Position numbers and translations under genes: made by a program. The notes below the pieces were generated by a model. The model saw nothing but the letters and a program-made list of their open reading frames with translations, was not told the DNA's origin and made no database searches. From contig DBKQ01000028.1 of assembly GCA_002298545.1 (NCBI GenBank), positions 22,137-86,136 on the forward strand: a stretch of DNA of 64,000 bases, read 5' to 3'. Origin of the DNA: Prevotella sp. UBA746 (GTDB lineage Bacteria; Bacteroidota; Bacteroidia; Bacteroidales; Bacteroidaceae). Positions 54,628 to 61,003 of this stretch are shown one piece after another (within the stretch, counting starts at the first letter, position 1; each line of letters starts with the position of its first letter).

Positions 54628-57101
54628 GATACATTACCATCATACTATTGACCATATTCTTTTGGCTTGACTCTTTCTCGCAGCCACTGTGCCGCATACA
54701 GAGATATGACGAGAACGACGGACTTACCCAATGGCACGTTACGCAGATGACGCAAGACCGGCAGGGACTGATCTGGCTCGCCACATGGAACGGACTCTGT
54801 CGCTTCGACGGATACCAGTTTCGTGGGTTCAAGGCGCATGTGGGCGACGGCAACAATATCGCCACCGACCGCATCCGCTCTGTCTGGATGGCTGCCGACG
54901 GCAATCTCGGTTGCAAGGTCGACGACGACGTGTTCCTTTTTAATCTGAAAAACTATCGCTTTGAGGCCAAACCGCAGTTGGCAACGAGGGGACTTAATAG
55001 CAAGGCAGTGAAACAAGACCGTCCGTTTAAATACAAGGATGCACAGGGCGTGGTGTGGACGGTTTATCACGACGGCAGACTGACGTATTCGCTCTCCGGC
55101 GGAAAGGAAACGGCATACGGCGACAGGAATGTTCTTGAATCTGCCAACTTCTGCATGCCCGACAAACAGGGTAATCTGTGGGTCGTTGCAACGAGCGGTA
55201 TCTATCGACTTAATTTCCCGAGACACAGGGGCACCATCGTGCGCTATCCGCAACAGATAGAGACAAAGGCTTTCTTTATTGACAGGCGTCGGAGATACTG
55301 GATTGCCACGAAGGAGGATAATGCTGTAAAGATTTTCAACGGCGACAACTCGTTTGCCGGATACCTGGCGCCAAGCGGCAATATCGTGAAGACTAAGGTA
55401 AGGTTAGACGCCCCTGTTTATTGCATGAAACAGGTTGGAAATGGGGATATCTGGATTGGCAGCAAACCCGGTGGACTGTTTCGGCTTAGGGAAATGAATG
55501 GAGGTGCGGCATATAGAATGGAGAGAATCCATGGACTGACGTGCAATGACGTGTATGATATTGCCGAAGACCACTGGGGCAGACTGTGGATTGCCACTCT
55601 GGGTGGCGGCATCTGTTGTGTGGAGAACCCTACAGCCGCACAGCCAAGGATAATAAAACCTTTTTCGGGAATGAGATATTATCCGCGGAAAATGGCGCAG
55701 AAGGTGAGAAAGCTGTTTATAACGAAAAATGACGTGATGCTTGCTGCCTCGACCGACGGACTGCTTGTGTGCAAACTTGTAAGGGGCAATGCTGTGAAGA
55801 GTATGCGCTTCCGCTGCCATACAAGAGAGGCTGACCGCAAGGATGCTCTAAGTTGCAGTGCTACGATGAATATTGCAGAGGACTATCGGGGACGCATCTT
55901 CGTAAGTACCGAGAGTGGGGGAGTGAACATGATAACAAGTAGAAACTTGCTCGCCCCGAAACTCTCCTTCCGCCATTTCAATAAGGAGAGTGGACTGTCT
56001 ACCGATGTTGCCATATCTGTAGTGCCGTTCGGCAGACGAATGCTCGCCGTGGGGAGCAACAATATTGTGATTTTCAGTCCTGATGACGGCAGCAACGAGA
56101 CTTTTGGCAAGAGCTTCTTCCTGTCGGAATGCCGCTTCTCCGAGGCTCTCCCTACAGTGTTGCCCGACGGCAGATGGGTCTTCGGTATGCAAGACGGACT
56201 GTTTACCATCGCTCCTAATGAACTGCGCAAGAGCTCCTACTCGCCGGCTATCGCCCTGACGGGGCTCAGTGTGCAGGGAATGGAGAAAGACTGTGCGGTG
56301 AATGCTCTCGACACACTGGTGCTCGACAGTCATGAAAGGAGTATCACACTCTCGTTTGCTGCCCTCGACTTTACTCCCGAAGCTGACATAAGATATGCCT
56401 TTGCCCTCGTAAAGGACGGAGCGGAGGACAATGTAGCATGGAATAATATCGGTTCCGACCATTCTGCCACCTTGCTCGACCTCGATCCCGGAACTTACCG
56501 TCTGCTTGTTAAGTCTACCAATGCCGACGGGATATGGACAAACAACATGAGGGGTATCACCGTTGTCGTTACACCGACTTTCTGGGAGACGACACTTGCT
56601 CATGTACTTATTCTGCTATTTGTCATTTCGTTCATCGGCGGCACGGCATACACCTTTATATATATAAGGCGGATAAAGCGTCAGCGCCATGAAGTGCTCG
56701 AGGCATATCTCAGTCTGCTGAATGCCGATAAAGAGGATAAACGTAGAGACAGTGAGCAACCGGTAGTTCCAAAACTCAGCGAAGAGGACGACCAGATGAT
56801 GCGCCGTATATCGGCATTCGTGGAGGAGAACATCGCCAATGCCGACATCGGGGTGGGCGATATGGCTGAGGCAGCCGCCGTGAGTCGTTCCGGACTGCAG
56901 CGAAAGATGAAGCAGATAATGGGCGTTACGCCGATTGACTTCCTGAAGGAGGCTCGCATCAAGCATGCCTGCAAACTGCTTGAAACAACGCAAAAGAATG
57001 TCAGCGAGATTGCCTTTGCCTGTGGATATACCGACCCGAAATATTTCAGCCGCTGTTTCAAGGCATCCACAGGAAAGAGTCCGACGGAATACAGACGATG
57101 A
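54624..57101 (+). CDS. propeller sensor fused directly to an AraC-type DNA-binding domain
   Basis: This 825-residue membrane regulator resembles an HTCS sensor without its phosphorelay. A signal sequence (1-20) precedes a periplasmic propeller (RQGLIWLATWNGLCRFDGYQ and later GRLWIATLGGGI repeats). A Y_Y_Y-like domain follows at about 570-645 and a membrane helix at about 655-675. A short linker leads straight to an AraC HTH at about 720-825 (VGDMAEAAAVSRSGLQRKMK, CGYTDPKYFSRCFKASTGKSP). No histidine kinase, ATPase or receiver domain is present. Ligand binding would have to be signalled directly across the membrane. Nearby pectin enzymes are possible targets. It is coupled to the DUF1016 gene by ATGA overlap. 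Confidence 0.85.
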   Translation: MRYITIILLTIFFWLDSFSQPLCRIQRYDENDGLTQWHVTQMTQDRQGLIWLATWNGLCRFDGYQFRGFKAHVGDGNNIATDRIRSVWMAADGNLGCKVDDDVFLFNLKNYRFEAKPQLATRGLNSKAVKQDRPFKYKDAQGVVWTVYHDGRLTYSLSGGKETAYGDRNVLESANFCMPDKQGNLWVVATSGIYRLNFPRHRGTIVRYPQQIETKAFFIDRRRRYWIATKEDNAVKIFNGDNSFAGYLAPSGNIVKTKVRLDAPVYCMKQVGNGDIWIGSKPGGLFRLREMNGGAAYRMERIHGLTCNDVYDIAEDHWGRLWIATLGGGICCVENPTAAQPRIIKPFSGMRYYPRKMAQKVRKLFITKNDVMLAASTDGLLVCKLVRGNAVKSMRFRCHTREADRKDALSCSATMNIAEDYRGRIFVSTESGGVNMITSRNLLAPKLSFRHFNKESGLSTDVAISVVPFGRRMLAVGSNNIVIFSPDDGSNETFGKSFFLSECRFSEALPTVLPDGRWVFGMQDGLFTIAPNELRKSSYSPAIALTGLSVQGMEKDCAVNALDTLVLDSHERSITLSFAALDFTPEADIRYAFALVKDGAEDNVAWNNIGSDHSATLLDLDPGTYRLLVKSTNADGIWTNNMRGITVVVTPTFWETTLAHVLILLFVISFIGGTAYTFIYIRRIKRQRHEVLEAYLSLLNADKEDKRRDSEQPVVPKLSEEDDQMMRRISAFVEENIANADIGVGDMAEAAAVSRSGLQRKMKQIMGVTPIDFLKEARIKHACKLLETTQKNVSEIAFACGYTDPKYFSRCFKASTGKSPTEYRR

Positions 57102-57179
57102 TTTAGAGAAGCTATAGGGGATAAGTACACAAAAATGGTCTAATGGTATAATCCTCTTGTATGATGTAAAGATAATTTC

Positions 57180-57187
57180 TAATTTTG
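57180..57187 (+). promoter_or_regulatory. -7 promoter box of the glycine-zipper lipoprotein gene
   Basis: TAATTTTG lies 42 bases before the ATG at 57230. Confidence 0.5.
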
Positions 57188-57229
57188 CTGTCAATTTATT
57201 ATAATGATAGACATAAAGAATAGGAGATT

Positions 57230-58060
57230 ATGAAGATGAAAAAGATAGCAACATTGACTCTTGCTGCCTCGCTGATGCTTTCAAGCTGTGGCGTAGGCAA
57301 CGAAAATACGGCATCGGGTGGATTCCTCGGTGCACAGTTGGGGAGCATTATCGGTTCGGCAATCGGCGGAATCAGCGGTGGACCGCGCGGTAGCGACATC
57401 GGTACCCTTGTCGGTATGGCTGGCGGTGCAGCAGCCGGAGCTATTATCGGCAATGCTGCCGACAAGGCGAACCAGCAGAAATACGATGAATACAAGGCGC
57501 AGCGCCGGCAGATGGCACAGGCGCAGCAGCAAAGTGGCAGTCAACAGTCTTACAGCGACAGCAATTATAATGATGGCGGCGGCAATGACGCAAGCGGTTT
57601 CGATCCGAACAATGGTGGCGACGACGTAATTTCGTTTGACGGTAACGACACGACAAAGGCTTCGGAAAGCGACTGTAAACCTCATTCTGGTACCATGATG
57701 ATGGAAGAGGCAGGTATGCCGGCACTGAGCATCCGCAACGTGAGGTATGTTGGCAATGGCATGACGCTATCGTCGGGCGAACTCGCCAAGGTTACGGTAG
57801 AGGTTTACAACAACTCCACCCATTCGCTATATAATGTGCAACCGACAGTAGTGGAGACCACTGGCAACCGCCATATCTTTGTCTCTGCCCCAATCATCAT
57901 CGAGAAGATTGCCCCAGGCAAAGGTATCCGCTATACCGCCATGGTGAAAGCCGACCGCAAGCTGAAGGACGGTACCGCCCGCTTCAAGGTATTTGCAACG
58001 GAGAAAGCAGAAGGGACACGGAGCGAGGCAGAGGAATTTAATGTTGAGACGAGAAGGTGA
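57230..58060 (+). CDS. glycine-zipper lipoprotein
   Basis: This 276-residue lipoprotein has its lipobox at LMLSSC (Cys21). Residues about 30-85 form a Gly/Ala-rich zipper (GAQLGSIIGSAIGGISGG and GMAGGAAAGAIIGNAAD), as in SlyB- or YMGG-type envelope proteins. A Gln/Ser/Asn-rich linker follows. Residues about 165-276 form a beta-sandwich-like C-terminal part with ISIRNVRYVGN-type strands. Envelope maintenance is a plausible role, but none is established. A second Met two codons in is an alternative start. The stop codon abuts interspersed repeat copy 2. Confidence 0.75.
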   Translation: MKMKKIATLTLAASLMLSSCGVGNENTASGGFLGAQLGSIIGSAIGGISGGPRGSDIGTLVGMAGGAAAGAIIGNAADKANQQKYDEYKAQRRQMAQAQQQSGSQQSYSDSNYNDGGGNDASGFDPNNGGDDVISFDGNDTTKASESDCKPHSGTMMMEEAGMPALSIRNVRYVGNGMTLSSGELAKVTVEVYNNSTHSLYNVQPTVVETTGNRHIFVSAPIIIEKIAPGKGIRYTAMVKADRKLKDGTARFKVFATEKAEGTRSEAEEFNVETRR

Positions 58061-58168
58061 CCCCTCACACTTACCCTCACACCCCTCACACTTACCCTCA
58101 CACCTTGAAATGCCATAAACAGGGACTTTCAAGGCTATTGGTGAGGGTGTGAGGGTAAAATCACCAAA
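58060..58168. repeat. interspersed GC-rich repeat element, copy 2
   Basis: Read on the minus strand it begins ATTTTACCCTCACACCCTCA and continues with AATAGCC, then TTTCAAGGTGTGAGGGTAAG, in the same order as copy 1 at 49609-49706. An extra TGTGAGGGGTG unit extends one end. Between 58169 and the gdhA promoter (58372) nothing further is recognised. Confidence 0.75.
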
Positions 58169-58371
58169 AACTTTTATTGTACTATTCACTTACGTATAGC
58201 CTTGCTAAGGATACAACATTTCAGCTATACAGGTCGAATAGTCTTTGTAAAACGCAAAACGGAGTTACCAAAACAGATACGGAATTCCTTTATTTTCTTT
58301 GTCTTTTAACAAAATGAAAGTTAAAGAGGAAAATAATTCTGATTTTCTTTGGAACATATCGATATAATGCC

Positions 58372-58379
58372 TACATTTG
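58372..58379 (+). promoter_or_regulatory. -7 promoter box of gdhA
   Basis: TACATTTG lies 67 bases before the gdhA ATG. Confidence 0.5.
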
Positions 58380-58446
58380 CCATGTGATAATAATCACTTT
58401 GATAATAACACATATATATAATATAACCTTTTAAAAATACATTACT

Positions 58447-59781
58447 ATGGAAGTGGAGAAAATAATGCAACAGCTGGAGCAGAAGCATCCAGGCGAGTTG
58501 GAGTATTTACAGGCAGTAAAAGAAGTACTTATCTCCATCAAGGATGTATATAACCAGCATCCTGAGTTTGAAAAAGCAAAAATAATCGAGCGCATCGTGG
58601 AGCCGGAGCGTATCATCACATTCCGTGTGCCATGGGTTGACGACAAGGGCGAGGTGCATGTTAACCTCGGATACCGCGTTCAGTTCAACAGCGCAATCGG
58701 TCCGTATAAAGGCGGCTTGAGATTCCATCCGTCTGTTAACCTCTCTATCTTGAAGTTCTTGGGCTTCGAGCAGACTTTCAAGAACGCACTTACCACTCTG
58801 CCTATGGGCGGCGGAAAGGGTGGCTCTGACTTCTCTATCCGCGGAAGAAGCGACGCTGAGGTTATGCGCTTCTGCCAGGCTTTCATGACTGAACTTTATC
58901 GTAACATCGGTCCTAACGAGGATGTGCCTGCTGGCGACATCGGCGTTGGCGGTCGTGAGATTGGCTATCTCTTCGGCATGTACAAGAAGCTGACCCATCA
59001 GTGGAACGGCGTATTGACAGGTAAAGGTCTGGAGTATGGCGGCTCAAAGATACGTCCGGAGGCTACAGGCTTCGGAGCTATCTACTTCGTTCACCAGATG
59101 CTGGAGACCCACGGAATCGACATCAAGGGCAAGACTGTAGCTGTCAGCGGCTTCGGTAATGTTGCTTGGGGTGCCGTAACGAAGGCTACACAGCTTGGAG
59201 CAAAGGTCGTTACAATCTCTGGTCCTGACGGATATATCTATGATCCGGAGGGAATCAGCGGCAAGAAGATTGACTATATGTTGGAGCTTCGTGCGAGCGG
59301 CAATGATGTCTGTGCTCCATACGCAGAGGAATTCCCGGAGGCTACATTCGTTCCTGGCAAGAAGCCATGGGAGGTTAAGGTTGACATCGCTCTGCCTTGC
59401 GCTACCCAGAACGAGCTGAACGGCAATGATGCCGACATGCTTCTGAAGAACAAGACGCTGTGTGTTGCTGAGGTTTCAAACATGGGATGCACGGCAGAGG
59501 CTGTTGACAAGTTTATTGCTGCCAAGCAGCTCTTCGCTCCGGGCAAGGCTGTAAATGCCGGTGGTGTGGCTACTTCAGGTTTGGAGATGACCCAGAATGC
59601 TATCCATCTCGGATGGACAGAGGCTGAGGTTGACCAGCGTCTGCACCAGATTATGAGCGACATCTATGCTCAGTGCGTGAAATACGGTACCGAGGACGGC
59701 TATATCAACTACGTGAAGGGTGCGAATATCGCAGGATTCATGAAGGTTGCCAATGCCATGATGGCTCAGGGAATCGTATAA
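58447..59781 (+). CDS. gdhA: NADP-type glutamate dehydrogenase
   Basis: This 444-residue hexameric class I enzyme converts 2-oxoglutarate and ammonia to glutamate. The substrate-binding block YKGGLRFHPSVNLSILKFLG is followed by the catalytic-Lys region LPMGGGKGGSDF. The dinucleotide-binding motif is VAVSGFGNVAWGAVTKA. The length is normal for small-hexamer GDH. NADP preference is inferred from overall similarity to GdhA. The RlpA-like gene follows 8 bases after the stop. Confidence 0.95.
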   Translation: MEVEKIMQQLEQKHPGELEYLQAVKEVLISIKDVYNQHPEFEKAKIIERIVEPERIITFRVPWVDDKGEVHVNLGYRVQFNSAIGPYKGGLRFHPSVNLSILKFLGFEQTFKNALTTLPMGGGKGGSDFSIRGRSDAEVMRFCQAFMTELYRNIGPNEDVPAGDIGVGGREIGYLFGMYKKLTHQWNGVLTGKGLEYGGSKIRPEATGFGAIYFVHQMLETHGIDIKGKTVAVSGFGNVAWGAVTKATQLGAKVVTISGPDGYIYDPEGISGKKIDYMLELRASGNDVCAPYAEEFPEATFVPGKKPWEVKVDIALPCATQNELNGNDADMLLKNKTLCVAEVSNMGCTAEAVDKFIAAKQLFAPGKAVNAGGVATSGLEMTQNAIHLGWTEAEVDQRLHQIMSDIYAQCVKYGTEDGYINYVKGANIAGFMKVANAMMAQGIV

Positions 59782-59789
59782 AACGGAAT

Positions 59790-60275
59790 ATGACAAGAAA
59801 CTTCATAATACTTATTTTATTGATTGCATCATGGGGCTGTCCCTCTCTCGCACAACAGAGAGGGATGGCCTCTTATTACTCTAACCGGATGCACGGAAGG
59901 CGCATGAGCAACGGTGACAAATACCATAGGGACAGTCTGACTTGCGCTCATGCCAAGTATTCTCTCGGCACACTGCTGAGGGTGACAAACATAAAGAACG
60001 GCAAGAGCGTAGTGGTGGAAGTTACCGACCGCTGCTCCAACCATTCGCGACGCATTATCGACCTCTCGTATGCCGCAGCCAAGGAAATTGGAATTATAAG
60101 TCAAGGCATGGGTATGGTGAGGGTTGAGAAATACCGGAGGGAAATGAATGTTCCTTATCGCGACGATGATGAGATTGACTTGCCGGAGCTTGACTATGAG
60201 GTGACGGAGGGACAGAAAGGCAAGAGCAAGAATGAGCCTTACTCGCCGGCTTGGAGAAAGGGGAAGAAGAAATAG
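59790..60275 (+). CDS. RlpA-like double-psi beta-barrel protein
   Basis: This 161-residue secreted protein has a signal peptide (1-21, ending SLAQ) and an RlpA domain (about 22-115). The domain shows RGMASYYSNRMHGRRMSNG, then TLLRVTNIKNGKSVVVEVTD and RIIDLSYAAAKEIG. RlpA proteins bind or cleave denuded peptidoglycan at the septum; the SPOR domain of the E. coli protein is absent. The C-terminal tail is short and highly charged. The frame is open from inside gdhA, but the ATG at 59790 begins a proper signal peptide. Confidence 0.88.
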   Translation: MTRNFIILILLIASWGCPSLAQQRGMASYYSNRMHGRRMSNGDKYHRDSLTCAHAKYSLGTLLRVTNIKNGKSVVVEVTDRCSNHSRRIIDLSYAAAKEIGIISQGMGMVRVEKYRREMNVPYRDDDEIDLPELDYEVTEGQKGKSKNEPYSPAWRKGKKK

Positions 60276-60290
60276 AATACGTATTTACAA

Positions 60291-60333
60291 AAATGCCGCT
60301 TATGGAATTTTTAGTGTTCCATAAGCGGCATTT
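60291..60333. terminator. bidirectional terminator between RlpA-like and yoeB genes
   Basis: A perfect 17-bp stem (AAATGCCGCTTATGGAA and its complement) with a 9-base loop lies between two convergent genes. Confidence 0.85.
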
Positions 60334-60334
60334 G

Positions 60335-60610
60335 TTATTTGTCATTATAATGTCCTTCTGCACTTACAATAAGAACGGTTACAATATCATCATATATATC
60401 GTATATGATACGATCTTTCCCTTTTATATGGCGTGAATATGTTATTCCATTACCACCTTTCAAAGGTTCAGGATGTCCAATTCCCGTACGAGGATGCAAT
60501 GCGATATCTTCAAGAAGCTTTACTATCTTCTTATATGCTTGCTGATTAGACTTCTTAAACTTAGCTATAACGGATTTAGCTTCGTCGTCAAACTCAATCT
60601 TGTATGTCAT
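60335..60610 (-). CDS. yoeB: YoeB/Txe-family toxin
   Basis: This 91-residue ribosome-dependent mRNA endonuclease of the RelE superfamily ends in the YoeB signature SAEGHYNDK, with the catalytic C-terminal His and Tyr. Earlier family blocks are IGHPEPLKGG and YSRHIKGKDRIIYDI. It cleaves mRNA at the ribosomal A site when the antitoxin is degraded; that is family knowledge. It overlaps the upstream antitoxin gene by four bases, the usual order and coupling. Confidence 0.92.
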   Translation of the reverse strand: MTYKIEFDDEAKSVIAKFKKSNQQAYKKIVKLLEDIALHPRTGIGHPEPLKGGNGITYSRHIKGKDRIIYDIYDDIVTVLIVSAEGHYNDK

Positions 60611-60858
60611 AGAGAGTCAAGGAAAGAATGGAGTTCTTGTAGGTTGTTGCAGCAAGTAACGTTTCCGTTACGGTGATTTCTACGCGCTCTGTCTATACGT
60701 TTCTGAAGTTCGGGAGTTATATCTGTTTGTTTGTCCTCAACGGGTACAATCTTATACAGACGATTTTTGCTCTTTATCATAACATCCTGTCCTTCATCCA
60801 CTCTGTTTAGTGCAGCACTTACATTTGCTCTGAGTCTTGTTAGGGATAGTGTCTCCAT
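60607..60858 (-). CDS. YefM/Phd-like antitoxin
   Basis: This 83-residue protein starts METLSLTRLRANVSAALNRV, an N-terminal DNA-binding dimerisation fold typical of Phd/YefM. The C-terminal toxin-neutralising part is charged (RIDRARRNHRNGN) and ends LHSFLDSL. The frame is open to 60912, but the -7 box at 60882-60889 lies within that extension, so the ATG at 60858 is the start. It probably autoregulates the operon together with the toxin. Confidence 0.85.
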   Translation of the reverse strand: METLSLTRLRANVSAALNRVDEGQDVMIKSKNRLYKIVPVEDKQTDITPELQKRIDRARRNHRNGNVTCCNNLQELHSFLDSL

Positions 60859-60881
60859 AAGCTTTTTATTTTGTTTTGTTG

Positions 60882-60889
60882 CAAATATA
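60882..60889 (-). promoter_or_regulatory. -7 promoter box of the toxin-antitoxin pair
   Basis: The minus strand reads TATATTTG, giving a leader of about 18 bases before the antitoxin start. Confidence 0.6.
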
Positions 60890-60933
60890 CATACTATTTT
60901 ATTAACTCCCAAATAATATTTGTTTTATATAAA

Positions 60934-60971
60934 AAATCCCTTTACAGACATCGTTTGCTGTAAAGGGATTT
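60934..60971 (-). terminator. intrinsic terminator of the pectinase fusion gene
   Basis: AAATCCCTTTACAG and its exact complement form a 14-bp stem with a 10-base loop, followed on the minus strand by six T. Confidence 0.85.
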
Positions 60972-61003
60972 GTAGATTATTTCAAGCTCTGTTGAGCCCT
61001 ATT

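Noticed and set aside
57139..57165. tRNA-like string GGTCTAATGGTATAATCC
   Set aside because: It resembles a D-arm, but no acceptor, anticodon or T-arm can be built around it.
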